Part shown: positions 46,386-55,225 of the stretch, one piece after another
Position numbering within the stretch: position 1 is the first letter of the stretch
Layout of the letters: each line of letters opens with the position of its first letter
From: Emticicia sp037153985
Lineage (GTDB): Bacteria; Bacteroidota; Bacteroidia; Cytophagales; Spirosomataceae
Direction: 5' to 3'
Assembly (NCBI RefSeq): GCF_037153985.1
Contig: NZ_JBBAYI010000010.1
Coordinates: 124,001 to 188,000 of the forward strand
Length of the DNA stretch: 64,000 nt
The notes under the pieces: generated by a model
Seen by the model: the letters and a program-made list of their open reading frames with translations, nothing else
Databases searched by the model: none
What the model was told of the DNA's origin: nothing
Translations under genes and position numbers: made by a program

Positions 46386-48098
46386 ATGTCGAACTTAAAT
46401 ATTGACACTGTAAAAGAGCGTACATTTGATGCTATTGTGATTGGCTCTGGTATGAGCGGCGGATGGGCAGCCAAAGAACTGACCGAAAAAGGACTTAAAA
46501 CATTAGTTCTGGAACGTGGCCGAAACATTGAGCATATAAAAGATTACCCTACAACTTTAAAAAATCCTTGGGAGTTTGAGCATCTGGGGCAGGTACCTAA
46601 CATAATTAAAGAAGAATATAAAATTCCTAGCCGGCATTATATTTTTGGTGAAAGTACCCTTCACTTTCTGGTGAAAGATGCCGAACAAGAATATATTCAG
46701 GAGCATCCTTTCGACTGGATGCGGGCATATCAGGTAGGGGGTAGGTCGTTACTTTGGGCCAGACAAACCCAACGTTGGAGTGACTACGATTTTGAAGGCC
46801 CCGCACGTGACGGCTATGCTGTTGACTGGCCCATCAGATATGCTGATATTGCTCCGTGGTACAGTTATGTTGAAAAATTTGCAGGTATTACTGGTAACCG
46901 CGATGGAGTTGATACCTTACCAGATGGCGAGTTTCTGCCTCCGCATGAAATGAGTTGTGTTGAAAAATACTTCAAACAACAGATGTCTACCCATTATAAA
47001 GACCGACACGTTATTATTGGTCGGGCGGCTCATTTAACCCAACCCAAAGACATTCATTATAAACAAGGGCGCGCACAATGCCAGAATCGGGTTATTTGTG
47101 AGCGAGGATGCCCTTATGGCGGATATTTCAGTAGTGTTTCTTCAACAATACCGTGGGCTAAGCGTACAGGCAGGCTTACCCTGCGCCCTCATTCGGTAGT
47201 ACATTCTATCATTTATGACGATAAAAAACAAAAGGCCACAGGAGTACGTATTATAGATGCCCAAAGCCTTGAAATGATAGATTTTTACGCAAAAATTATT
47301 TTCGTTAATGCTTCTACGGTTAATTCAAACCTGATTCTATTAAATTCTATTTCTAATCGTTTCCCGAATGGGCTAGGTAACGATAACGAAATTTTGGGTA
47401 AATATATGGCTTTTCATACATTCAGAGGCCGTATTGCTGCTGAATATGATGGTTTACTTGACTCCACTACCGACGGAAAACGCCCTAATAGCAGCTATAT
47501 TCCGCGTTTTCGGAACGTATATAAACAAGAAACAGATTTCTTACGTGGATACGCCGCCGGTTTTAGTACTTCAAGAGGCTATGCACCCGATAACAGTGGT
47601 ATAGGCGAAGACCTGAAAGAACATCTCATGAAACCCGCGCTTGGTCCGTGGCAGGTAGGCTCGCACATGATGGGCGAGACCATTCCTAAAGAAAAAAGCC
47701 GTGTATGGTTAGATAAAGACCTGAAAGATAAATATGGTCTGCCTCAATTACACGTATCTGTCGAATATGATGATAACGACGATAAAATGCTGAAAGACTT
47801 CTGGGAGCAATATACTGAAATGTATACAAAAGCTGGATTTAAGAATATCCAGACTTTTGATACAAAACGTAACCCGGGTAGCGAAAACCATGAAATGGGA
47901 GGGGTACGTATGGGAAAAGACCCTAAAACCTCGATGTTGAATAAATGGAACCAGATGCATAATTGTAAAAATGTATTTGTGACCGATGGCGCCTGTATGC
48001 CGTCTACTTCAACACAAAATCCATCGTTAACTTATATGGCACTTACAGCCCGTGCGGTCGATTACGCCCTGAAAGAAATGAAAGCGCTTAGGATATAG
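46386..48098 (+). CDS. GMC family oxidoreductase
   Basis: This 570-residue FAD enzyme has an N-terminal dinucleotide-binding motif (DAIVIGSGMSGGWAAKELTEKGLKTLVLERGR), a cysteine cluster (CQNRVICERGCPYGGYF), the catalytic-His region (SENHEMGGVRMGKDP) and the C-terminal FAD motif (VFVTDGACMPSTSTQNPSLTYMALTARA). Such enzymes oxidise an alcohol group of sugars; some act at C3 of glycosides or C2 of gluconate together with a small gluconate-2-dehydrogenase subunit 3-like partner. No such partner lies next to it and no export signal is evident. It probably processes a product of the polysaccharide pathway; the substrate is unknown. The sulfatase gene follows after 22 bases. Confidence 0.9.
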   Translation: MSNLNIDTVKERTFDAIVIGSGMSGGWAAKELTEKGLKTLVLERGRNIEHIKDYPTTLKNPWEFEHLGQVPNIIKEEYKIPSRHYIFGESTLHFLVKDAEQEYIQEHPFDWMRAYQVGGRSLLWARQTQRWSDYDFEGPARDGYAVDWPIRYADIAPWYSYVEKFAGITGNRDGVDTLPDGEFLPPHEMSCVEKYFKQQMSTHYKDRHVIIGRAAHLTQPKDIHYKQGRAQCQNRVICERGCPYGGYFSSVSSTIPWAKRTGRLTLRPHSVVHSIIYDDKKQKATGVRIIDAQSLEMIDFYAKIIFVNASTVNSNLILLNSISNRFPNGLGNDNEILGKYMAFHTFRGRIAAEYDGLLDSTTDGKRPNSSYIPRFRNVYKQETDFLRGYAAGFSTSRGYAPDNSGIGEDLKEHLMKPALGPWQVGSHMMGETIPKEKSRVWLDKDLKDKYGLPQLHVSVEYDDNDDKMLKDFWEQYTEMYTKAGFKNIQTFDTKRNPGSENHEMGGVRMGKDPKTSMLNKWNQMHNCKNVFVTDGACMPSTSTQNPSLTYMALTARAVDYALKEMKALRI

Positions 48099-48120
48099 TT
48101 ATTTTGAATTACAAAAGTCT

Positions 48121-49593
48121 ATGAAAATAAGCCGCTTTATTTTTTTACTGTTTTTCTTTGTAAATTCCTTTGCTCAAAAGGCATCAAAACCTAATGTTAT
48201 CTATATTTATGCCGATGATTTAGGCTATGGAGAACTAGGGTGTTATGGACAGAAAAAAATAAAAACGCCGTATCTGGACCAACTTGCCAAAGAAGGTATC
48301 AGGTTTACGCGCCATTATACTGGTGCACCTGTCTGCGCTCCGGCAAGGGCTATGCTCATGACCGGAAAACACAGTGGGCACTCGTATATCAGAGGTAATT
48401 ATGAACTAGGTGGGTTTGAAGACAACAAAGAAGGCGGGCAAATGCCATTACCCGAAGGGGTATTTACTATTTCCCACCTTATGAAAAAAGCAGGTTATAA
48501 CACGGCTGCAATCGGTAAATGGGGGTTGGGCATGAGCAATACTTCTGGTGACCCCAACAAGCATGGCTTTGACTATTTCTATGGGTATCTTGACCAGAAA
48601 CAGGCACATAACTTTTATCCGACACATTTGTGGGAGAATGGAAAGTGGGATACCCTTCGCAATCAGTACATAAACGTGCATCAGCCGCTACCACAAAATG
48701 AAACTAGCCCTCAGGCTTTTGAAAAGTTCAGAGGAAAAGACTATTCGCTGACCAAAATGGCTGAAAAAACACTGGCTTATATTCGTCAGCATACTGACCA
48801 GCCCTTTTTTCTTTACTTGCCATACACAGGGCCACACCTATCTCTACAAGCTCCCGAAGAAGCAGTGAACGAATACAAGGGGAAATTTGAAGAACAACCT
48901 TATCGGGGCGAAAAAGGCTATGCTTCAACACCATACCCACTTTCAACTTATGCCGCCATGATTACCTACATGGATAAACAGGTAGGCCGAATAATGGCTC
49001 TGTTAAAAGAACTCAATCTCGACAAAAACACGCTTATTATGTTCAGCAGTGATAACGGGGCCACTTTTGATACTGGTGGTGCTGATACTAGATTCTTCAA
49101 TAGTGTTGCAGGGTTGCGTGGCCGTAAACAGGATTTATATGAGGGAGGTATAAGAGAACCATTTATAGCCCGATGGCCAGAAAAAATAAAGTCTGGACAA
49201 ACATCTGATTTAGTCTCAACCCAATATGATTTAATGGAAACATTGGCCGAACTAACAGGTGTTAAAGCATCACCCAATGATGGTATTTCATTTTTACCGA
49301 CGCTCTTAGGGAAAACAACAAGCCAGAAAAAGCATTCTTACCTATATTTTGAGTTCCCTGAGAAGGGCGGGCAAGTTGCAATAATAATGGGTGATTTTAA
49401 AGGGATAAAAAGCGACATGAAGAAAAATAGACAAGCCAAATGGGAAATATATAATCTGAAAACCGACGAAAAAGAAACCACAGACATAAGCGCACAGTAT
49501 CCTGAACTGATTCGACAATTTGACGAAATTGTAACAAAAGAACACCAGCCTGCTCATATTCGCGAATGGGAATTTATTAATCCCAAATTCTGA
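48121..49593 (+). CDS. sulfatase (arylsulfatase family S1), secreted
   Basis: This 490-residue enzyme has a signal peptide (MKISRFIFLLFFFVNSFAQ). The sulfatase motif C-x-P-x-R reads CAPAR with Cys72, the residue that must be matured to formylglycine. Calcium ligands are visible in IYADDLGYGELG (Asp32/33) and in FSSDNGATF near 305. It should hydrolyse sulfate esters from an organic substrate, fitting removal of sulfate from a glycan fragment. No formylglycine-generating enzyme gene is in the window. It closes a four-gene plus-strand run from 41524. Confidence 0.93.
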   Translation: MKISRFIFLLFFFVNSFAQKASKPNVIYIYADDLGYGELGCYGQKKIKTPYLDQLAKEGIRFTRHYTGAPVCAPARAMLMTGKHSGHSYIRGNYELGGFEDNKEGGQMPLPEGVFTISHLMKKAGYNTAAIGKWGLGMSNTSGDPNKHGFDYFYGYLDQKQAHNFYPTHLWENGKWDTLRNQYINVHQPLPQNETSPQAFEKFRGKDYSLTKMAEKTLAYIRQHTDQPFFLYLPYTGPHLSLQAPEEAVNEYKGKFEEQPYRGEKGYASTPYPLSTYAAMITYMDKQVGRIMALLKELNLDKNTLIMFSSDNGATFDTGGADTRFFNSVAGLRGRKQDLYEGGIREPFIARWPEKIKSGQTSDLVSTQYDLMETLAELTGVKASPNDGISFLPTLLGKTTSQKKHSYLYFEFPEKGGQVAIIMGDFKGIKSDMKKNRQAKWEIYNLKTDEKETTDISAQYPELIRQFDEIVTKEHQPAHIREWEFINPKF

Positions 49594-49848
49594 TACCAGC
49601 TTCATCTTCTATTAAAGTCGGCAGTAAAAAATCTGCAAAAATTACGCCTATTGAGCCTCAGAAACCGCTAAATCTACTATCCAGATGGTAGGCATAAGCT
49701 AAAATATACTGTTGAACAGGTATTGAGAATATTGCCTGATAGCAAGAACTTTGACTTGAAAATCAGAAACGACAAGCACTTACAAATAGGGCAAGTCATT
49801 CAGGTTTTTGAAGTAACTTTTTGTGACAACGTATTAAAATGACTAAAA
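49594..49848 (+). other. gap with a possible short coding remnant
   Basis: One frame is open from 49672 to a TGA near 49840 and reads like real protein (KLKYTVEQVLRILPDSKN, then FDLKIRNDKHLQIGQ). It has no ATG, and an in-frame TAA at 49669 separates it from a further open stretch back to 49594. It could be a decayed gene fragment or chance. I do not recognise it. Confidence 0.2.
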
Positions 49849-50184
49849 ATGAACCTACCCATCTTACGCGATTACAACATTTATTCGGATGAAATAGTGT
49901 ATCTGAAAGCAGATGTTAACTATACTGAGTTTTATATGAAAAACGGAAGAAAGATAGTTTCTTCGAGTACCCTGAAGCATCATGAAGCTGACGAACGTCT
50001 GAAAGATTTTCTTAGGGTAAATAAGTCATATCTGGTCAATAAAAAATACATCGGCCAGTACAGGGCGCGTTATAAGGATGTAAGAATCTACCTGACTGAT
50101 GGCTATGAAATTAAAGTAGCCCGTCGCCGACGTATAGCCATCATGAAGAGTCTGGAATATATTCCCCGAGCAAATTTTAGCTAA
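49849..50184 (+). CDS. stand-alone LytTR DNA-binding domain protein
   Basis: This 111-residue protein consists of a single LytTR domain: DEIVYLKADVNYTEFYMKNGRK, TLKHHEADERLKDFLRVNKSYLVNKKYIGQY, and a basic end VARRRRIAIMKSLEYI. No receiver domain precedes it, so it is not a classical response regulator. Such short LytTR proteins usually act as transcription regulators controlled by other means. The neighbour on each side is unrelated and its targets are unknown. It ends 30 bases before the convergent dedA gene. Confidence 0.85.
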   Translation: MNLPILRDYNIYSDEIVYLKADVNYTEFYMKNGRKIVSSSTLKHHEADERLKDFLRVNKSYLVNKKYIGQYRARYKDVRIYLTDGYEIKVARRRRIAIMKSLEYIPRANFS

Positions 50185-50214
50185 CACTATTACCTGTATC
50201 TTTAAAACTAACTG

Positions 50215-50868
50215 TTAGTTAATTTCGTTTTGTTCAGGTTCTTTCATTTCTTTTCTGGCATTGAGGTACCCTTTTACAACAGTAAAGGTAGTTACAGCCA
50301 GAAAGAAAATAATGATATACTCAACGTAGTCGGTAATCCATGGATATTTTTCTCCGAAATAAAATCCGCCACCCACTAAAGTAATTACCCAGATAGCCCC
50401 GCCTAAAATATTAAAGGTCATGAACTTATAAAACTGCATTTTAACAATGCCAGCCAGAATCGGGGAGAAGGTGCGAACAACAGGTAAAAAACGGGCAATA
50501 ATGAGTGTTTGGCTACCATACTTGGCAAAATATTTCCGCGTGCTTTCGATATGCTTTTTCTTGAAAAACAAAGAGTCCGGTCGGGCCTGAATTTTGTCTC
50601 CAAAGTATAACCCTGATAAATAACCCACTAAAGACCCCAACACGGCAGCCAGAAAAATGCACGTCAGTAGGAGTGGGAGTGGAGCATTAAGTGTTTTGGT
50701 TCCACAAAAAACACCAGAAAGGAATAACAAATAATCGCCAGGAAGAAAAAAGCCGAAGAAAAAGCCATTTTCAATAAAAATAATTAAAGTGATTGCTACT
50801 AATCCTCCGGTCTGGATGATTTCCTTTGAATTCATCAAATACTGAAACCAATTACTTACCTGTTCCAT
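50215..50868 (-). CDS. DedA family membrane protein
   Basis: This 217-residue inner-membrane protein of the DedA/SNARE-associated (VTT) family has the signatures IENGFFFGFFLPGDYLLFLSGVF, GSLVGYLSGLYFGDKIQARP and RKYFAKYGSQTLIIARFLPVVRTFSPILAGI. The F/Y-G-x-x-x-x-x-R-F/x-P-x-x-R motif of the family is seen as YGSQTLIIARFLPVVR. Family members are membrane homeostasis factors, with some acting as lipid-carrier flippases. It lies downstream of the VOC gene on the same strand, separated by a hairpin. Confidence 0.92.
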   Translation of the reverse strand: MEQVSNWFQYLMNSKEIIQTGGLVAITLIIFIENGFFFGFFLPGDYLLFLSGVFCGTKTLNAPLPLLLTCIFLAAVLGSLVGYLSGLYFGDKIQARPDSLFFKKKHIESTRKYFAKYGSQTLIIARFLPVVRTFSPILAGIVKMQFYKFMTFNILGGAIWVITLVGGGFYFGEKYPWITDYVEYIIIFFLAVTTFTVVKGYLNARKEMKEPEQNEIN

Positions 50869-50883
50869 TGAAATGTTGTGTTT

Positions 50884-50910
50884 AAGGCTTTCCTGACAGA
50901 AAGCCTTTTC
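50884..50910. terminator. hairpin between the VOC and dedA genes
   Basis: A perfect 9-bp stem (AAGGCTTTC 50884-50892 with GAAAGCCTT 50899-50907) has a 6-nt loop. The T-rich side is on the plus strand, so as a terminator of the minus-strand VOC gene it is only moderate. Confidence 0.5.
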
Positions 50911-50921
50911 TTATAAAATGT

Positions 50922-51377
50922 TTATTGTACTTTCGGTTCGTTTAATTCTATTACATAGCCGTCAGGGTCTGTAACATAAATCTGAAAAGCACCGTCGAAT
51001 CTTTGCTGACGATGGTAAGGTACTCCTTTTTCTTTTAAATAAGCCTCAATTGAGTCAGCCGATTTGGCCGGAATAGTCCATGAAAAATGTCCGCCGTTTT
51101 TATCGTTATTTGTTACAGGCTCGCTTCTGCCTAGCAGCAGGTGTAATTCCTGACCGGGTGCAATCTGAAACCAACGTCTGATAGCCACCAGATTATCTGG
51201 CACACCCAAAGGCTGTAAGCCAATAATATCACGATAAAATCGGGCACTTACCTGCAAGTCTTTTACATACAAGCCCACGTGGTTATAAGACTGTACCGGA
51301 ATCCCTTTCGAGTTTTGGGCAAGCGCATTCACTGAAATGCCTAGTAAAAGAACAACAATGTATTTAGAAAAATTCAT
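50922..51377 (-). CDS. VOC family (glyoxalase-like) protein, exported
   Basis: This 151-residue protein has a signal peptide (MNFSKYIVVLLLGISVNALAQ) followed by one vicinal-oxygen-chelate unit with two beta-alpha-beta-beta-beta repeats: YNHVGLYVKDLQVSARFYRDIIGLQPLG, and later GHFSWTIPAKS...GAFQIYVTDPDGYVIELNEPK. His in NHVGLY and Glu in IELNEP sit at the usual metal-ligand positions. An exported VOC domain is less common than the cytosolic glyoxalase type, and its substrate is unknown. Confidence 0.87.
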   Translation of the reverse strand: MNFSKYIVVLLLGISVNALAQNSKGIPVQSYNHVGLYVKDLQVSARFYRDIIGLQPLGVPDNLVAIRRWFQIAPGQELHLLLGRSEPVTNNDKNGGHFSWTIPAKSADSIEAYLKEKGVPYHRQQRFDGAFQIYVTDPDGYVIELNEPKVQ

Positions 51378-51448
51378 AGGATAGGTATATATATAGGTTG
51401 AAAAAATATTAAACGCTATTTTGTTGAAATATCGGCTAAAAAATAAGC

Positions 51449-53326
51449 TTATGCAAATTCTGACAACTCTAGCCAGCGCATTTCTTTATTGGCTATGTCG
51501 TCGGTAATTTTTTCAAATTCTTTGGCCCAATTTGCCAGTTCTTCATGGCTGCCATTCCCCGAATTCATTTGTTCCAGAACTGAGTTTTTTTGCTGTTCTA
51601 AGGCTGCAATTTCTTTTTCCAGACTTTCATATTCTTTTTGTTCTTTAAACGAGAGTTTCTTTTTGGTTTCTGCCTTCGGAACATTACTTACTGCCTCTGC
51701 CTTGCTAGGGGCAGGCGTATTTATGTTGGTAGTGGTAGACTGGTTTGGTTGTTCATCTTTCCAGTTGCGGTAATCTGTATAATTCCCCGGGAAATCTCGT
51801 ATGTACCCATTACCTTCAAAAACAAACAGATGTTCTACCATTTTATCCATAAAATAGCGGTCGTGTGACACCACTAGCAAACATCCACCAAAACTTATCA
51901 GAAAATCTTCCAGTACATTAAGAGTCGAAATATCCAAGTCATTAGTAGGCTCATCCAGAATCAGGAAATTCGGGTTCTGTACAAGTATTTTCAGTAATTG
52001 AAGTCTTCGTTTTTCTCCACCACTCAGCTTATACACAAAGCTGTATTGCATAGCAGGCGGGAACAAAAAAAGCGTAAGGAAATTGGAAATAGAGAGTTCG
52101 GAGCCATCGGCCATTTTAACATATTCGGCTATTTCTCTTACCACATCTATCACGCGTTGGCCTTCATCAAAGTCAAGCCCTTCCTGCGAGTAATATCCTA
52201 TTCTGATGGTTTCCCCTTTTACAACCCTACCCATATCAGGTTTAAGCTGTTCGGTTATGATTTCAAGCAAAGTGGTTTTGCCCATTCCGTTTTTACCTAC
52301 AATACCTATTCTGTCGCCTTTTTTAAAGGTATAACTAAACTCCGATATAACCTTTTGCTCCTGAAAACTTTTGCTTACGTGCTGAATCTCAATAATTTTA
52401 CTACCCATCCGCTCCATTTTCATACTCAATTCGAGTTTCTCATCGGGGCGTTTTTTCTGGGTTTTGTCTTTCAGGTCATAAAAAGCATCAATCCTGCTTT
52501 GAGATTTTGTACCTCTGGCTTTAGGTTGGCGACGCATCCATTCCAGTTCTTTTCTCAGTAGATTTCTGTAATTTTTCTGTGTAGCAGCATTAACGGCTTC
52601 TTGTGCTTCTTTTTTCTCAAGGTAATAATTATAATTACCTGTATATTTATATATCTGGTTATCGGCAAGCTCAAGAATACGGTTACAAACCTTGTCAAGA
52701 AAATAACGGTCATGCGTTACTAATAGCAGCGTAATATTTGACGAAGACAAATAACCCTCCAGCCATTCAATAGTATCAAGGTCGAGGTGGTTGGTAGGCT
52801 CATCCAGAATCAGAAAGTCTGGTTCTTCTATCAGCACCCTAGCTAAAGCAACGCGTTTTTGTTGCCCACCTGAAAGATTATTGATTAATTTATCAAAATC
52901 AGTAATACCTAGTTTACTAAGAATTTGCTTCACTTTTACTTCATAATCCCATGCTTTAAGGGTATCTACTCTTTCGATAGCATCAGCAAGTCTTTTATCG
53001 TTATGTGCCTGAAGAGCCAATTCATATTCTTTTATAGCTGCGGTAAGCGTATTTTCTGATGAAAAAATAGTTTCCAGTACAGTTTTCCCAGCAGGTAAGT
53101 CAGGGTTTTGGTCAAGATACCCCGTTCTTATATCTTTACGAATGCTGATTTCTCCGGCATCAATATCGGTTTTTCCGATAATCATATCCAGTAACGATGA
53201 TTTCCCTGACCCATTCGAGCCAATAAGGGCAACTTTTTCTCCTTGTAAAATGCCAAAGGTAAGGTTCTTGAAAAGCCAGCGTTCTCCTAAATTCCTTCCA
53301 ATATTTTCGGCTGATAAATAATTCAT
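51449..53326 (-). CDS. ABC-F family ATP-binding protein (Uup-like)
   Basis: This 625-residue soluble protein has two ATP-binding cassettes and no membrane helices. Cassette 1 has Walker A GSNGSGKSS, signature LSGGQQKR and Walker B LILDEPTNHLDLD. Cassette 2 has GKNGMGKTT, LSGGEKRR and LILDEPTNDLDIS. A linker (~240-310) carries the basic arm (LEWMRRQPKARGTKSQSR), and the C-terminus is a charged coiled coil (SFKEQKEYESLEKEIAALEQQ). This layout matches Uup/ABC-F proteins, which act on ribosomes or branched nucleic acid rather than in transport. Confidence 0.93.
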   Translation of the reverse strand: MNYLSAENIGRNLGERWLFKNLTFGILQGEKVALIGSNGSGKSSLLDMIIGKTDIDAGEISIRKDIRTGYLDQNPDLPAGKTVLETIFSSENTLTAAIKEYELALQAHNDKRLADAIERVDTLKAWDYEVKVKQILSKLGITDFDKLINNLSGGQQKRVALARVLIEEPDFLILDEPTNHLDLDTIEWLEGYLSSSNITLLLVTHDRYFLDKVCNRILELADNQIYKYTGNYNYYLEKKEAQEAVNAATQKNYRNLLRKELEWMRRQPKARGTKSQSRIDAFYDLKDKTQKKRPDEKLELSMKMERMGSKIIEIQHVSKSFQEQKVISEFSYTFKKGDRIGIVGKNGMGKTTLLEIITEQLKPDMGRVVKGETIRIGYYSQEGLDFDEGQRVIDVVREIAEYVKMADGSELSISNFLTLFLFPPAMQYSFVYKLSGGEKRRLQLLKILVQNPNFLILDEPTNDLDISTLNVLEDFLISFGGCLLVVSHDRYFMDKMVEHLFVFEGNGYIRDFPGNYTDYRNWKDEQPNQSTTTNINTPAPSKAEAVSNVPKAETKKKLSFKEQKEYESLEKEIAALEQQKNSVLEQMNSGNGSHEELANWAKEFEKITDDIANKEMRWLELSEFA

Positions 53327-53377
53327 AATTGTTTACAGCATTTGCTGTTTAATAAAATGTGCGTGGCAAAAATACAT

Positions 53378-53671
53378 TTAATTTTTGGTTAATCGTTTGG
53401 CTAGTTCTTCCCATTCATCTTCCAGAGAGATTTTAGGCATGTTTTCTCCTGCCCGACGGTACCAATAAGACGCATTCCATTGGTCGCCCTCTTTCCGGTG
53501 TAAATAAGCATGCAGCCGGTCGTATTCCTGCGTACCTTCTCTTGATTGTGCTATATTATGCGATGCCTCCCAGTTACCGTTGTAATCATACCACAGTGCC
53601 TGTAATAAAGGGGGCATATCTTGCGGAATATTGGTGGATGAGAGCGTGCTTTTAAATGCCTGAAGATTCAT
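53378..53671 (-). CDS. small protein of unknown function (97 residues)
   Basis: This 97-residue acidic, tryptophan-rich soluble protein (LLQALWYDYNGNWEASHNIA, EYDRLHAYLHRKEGDQWNASYWYRRAGENMP) has no signal peptide. I recall very similar short proteins in other Bacteroidota and even in Proteobacteria, but no assigned function. It lies 51 bases upstream of the ABC-F gene on the same strand and may share its transcript. Codon use resembles its neighbours, so it is likely real. Confidence 0.8.
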   Translation of the reverse strand: MNLQAFKSTLSSTNIPQDMPPLLQALWYDYNGNWEASHNIAQSREGTQEYDRLHAYLHRKEGDQWNASYWYRRAGENMPKISLEDEWEELAKRLTKN

Positions 53672-53934
53672 GATAATACGGTATTTGACAAAAAGTGAGG
53701 TATTACCTCATTAACTTGCTCAAAGTTACAAAACCCCTTTGAATTTTTTATATTTAATTCAGGCCCTATAAAGCTCAGGTAAAACTGACGACCTTATTCC
53801 AATATTGGGGAAATAATTACCCATAAATTTTAAAAAAACTTGGCCTTATGTGCTTCTTATAGGGATATGAATACTTTGGAATGGTATTTTAATACGTAAA
53901 ACCGTAGATTATTTACCATAAACTGACATAGAAC

Positions 53935-54537
53935 ATGAAAACGAGACTGTTTTTAATTAGTGCTTTACTTACATTATCATTCTTTGGATTTGCTCAACCA
54001 ACCACTTCATTAGGACCCAAAATAGGTGTAAATGTAACTACATTCAGACCTAAAGCCGAAAGCTTCGATTTGTTATCAGGCCTTAATGCTGGGTTATTCC
54101 TGAATCATAGTATTAATAGCAATTTCGGAATAATGGTTGAAGGAACTTACTCGCAGATGGGTACAAAAGTACAAAATGGCGGAAACATGGAGCGCATCCA
54201 TTATTTACAGATACCCGTAGCTGCTGTTTATTATTTTGGTCAACGTGGGCAGGCGTTCCGTCCGAAAATATTTGCTGGCCCCTATTTAGGTATCTTACTA
54301 GCTGCTACCGACAGAACCGGCAGCAAAGTAGCCAACGGGCAACCGGTTTATACGAATGCCGATGTAGGCGCACAAGTTGGGTTAGGGTTTAATTATCGTA
54401 TCAAAAACGAAACATGGCTCAATGCCGACGTACGTTATATCCGAGGTTTTGGAGATATCACCCGTGAGCCTAGTACCAGTTTTCAGAACGTAGGGGTAGG
54501 TATTAATCTGGGCATAAGTTTCCCTATCAAGAAATAA
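53935..54537 (+). CDS. outer-membrane beta-barrel protein (PorT/OMP_b-brl family)
   Basis: This 200-residue protein has a signal peptide (MKTRLFLISALLTLSFFGFAQ) and then about eight predicted amphipathic strands (LGPKIGVNVTTFRP, GLNAGLFLNHSINSNFGIMVEGTYSQMGTKV, YLQIPVAAVYYFG, PKIFAGPYLGILLAAT, ADVGAQVGLGFNYRI, LNADVRYIRGFGDI, FQNVGVGINLGISFP). This is the small porin-family barrel typical of Bacteroidota outer membranes. It is monocistronic with a terminator shared with the convergent hemJ. The role is unknown. Confidence 0.85.
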   Translation: MKTRLFLISALLTLSFFGFAQPTTSLGPKIGVNVTTFRPKAESFDLLSGLNAGLFLNHSINSNFGIMVEGTYSQMGTKVQNGGNMERIHYLQIPVAAVYYFGQRGQAFRPKIFAGPYLGILLAATDRTGSKVANGQPVYTNADVGAQVGLGFNYRIKNETWLNADVRYIRGFGDITREPSTSFQNVGVGINLGISFPIKK

Positions 54538-54560
54538 TTATTTTCAATAATGCAATAATG

Positions 54561-54596
54561 GCAAATAGCGGACCTAATGTTAGGCCCGCTATTTGC
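54561..54596. terminator. bidirectional terminator between the barrel gene and hemJ
   Basis: A stem of 11 bp (54561-54571 with 54586-54596), one mismatch and 4 more pairs (54573-54576 with 54581-54584) lies between convergent genes. It overlaps the last codons of hemJ at 54589-54596. Confidence 0.7.
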
Positions 54597-55131
54597 TTTC
54601 TCTATGTTTTCGGTAGGCTCTGGCGGCTACAAATAATAACATTCCAAAAGCAATTACTCCTAAAAACAGATATACAAAGTTTAGCAGGTTTTTAACAACG
54701 GCCAGAAGAACAATGGCTACCAGAAACAAAGTAGGGAGTTCGTTCAGAAGGCGGTATTGAAAAGAATTAAAAACAAAACGCGATTCGCCTCTTTCGAGCC
54801 GTTCGATAGTCTTTTTGCAAAAAATGTGGTATCCTGTTAATAATACCAACAAAACCAATTTTACGTGCAGCCAACCCTGTTGTAAAAAAAACGGCGAGTT
54901 AATAAGCATTAGTATGCCGCAGGTCCAGGTTATCATCATAGCCGGATTACAGATAATCTTGTAGGCCCTTTTCTGAAGCAAAATATATTCTTTTTTAAAT
55001 GCCTCGCGCAGGTGTTCGGGTTTCTGGTCGGCCTCGGCATGGTAAACAAACATCCTGACCAGATAAAACAAACCCGCAAACCATGAAACAAAACCAATTA
55101 TATGTAAAGATTTAAGATATAGATGAAGCAT
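54589..55131 (-). CDS. hemJ: protoporphyrinogen oxidase HemJ
   Basis: This 180-residue inner-membrane protein has four or five helices and the HemJ pattern: conserved His3 and His10 in the first helix (LHLYLKSLHIIGFVSWFAGLFYLVRMFVYHAEA), then KRAYKIICNPAMMITWTCGILML, WLHVKLVLLVLLTGYH and the cytoplasmic segment FNSFQYRLLNELPTLFLVAIV. HemJ oxidises protoporphyrinogen IX to protoporphyrin IX, the penultimate step of haem synthesis, in bacteria lacking HemY/HemG. The related CopD family is the main alternative name, but these motifs favour HemJ. Confidence 0.9.
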   Translation of the reverse strand: MLHLYLKSLHIIGFVSWFAGLFYLVRMFVYHAEADQKPEHLREAFKKEYILLQKRAYKIICNPAMMITWTCGILMLINSPFFLQQGWLHVKLVLLVLLTGYHIFCKKTIERLERGESRFVFNSFQYRLLNELPTLFLVAIVLLAVVKNLLNFVYLFLGVIAFGMLLFVAARAYRKHRESK

Positions 55132-55225
55132 TTATGTAAAATTATCGTTTATAACTGTATCTATTTTTAACGCCTCAAAAATAAGCAACAAAACCTTACG
55201 TTAAACTATAAAACTGATTTTAAAA

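Noticed and set aside
51998..52561. 187-codon open frame on the plus strand
   Set aside because: It is the shadow of the well-supported ABC-F gene on the minus strand; its composition (rich in Phe, Tyr and His) is typical of antisense frames.
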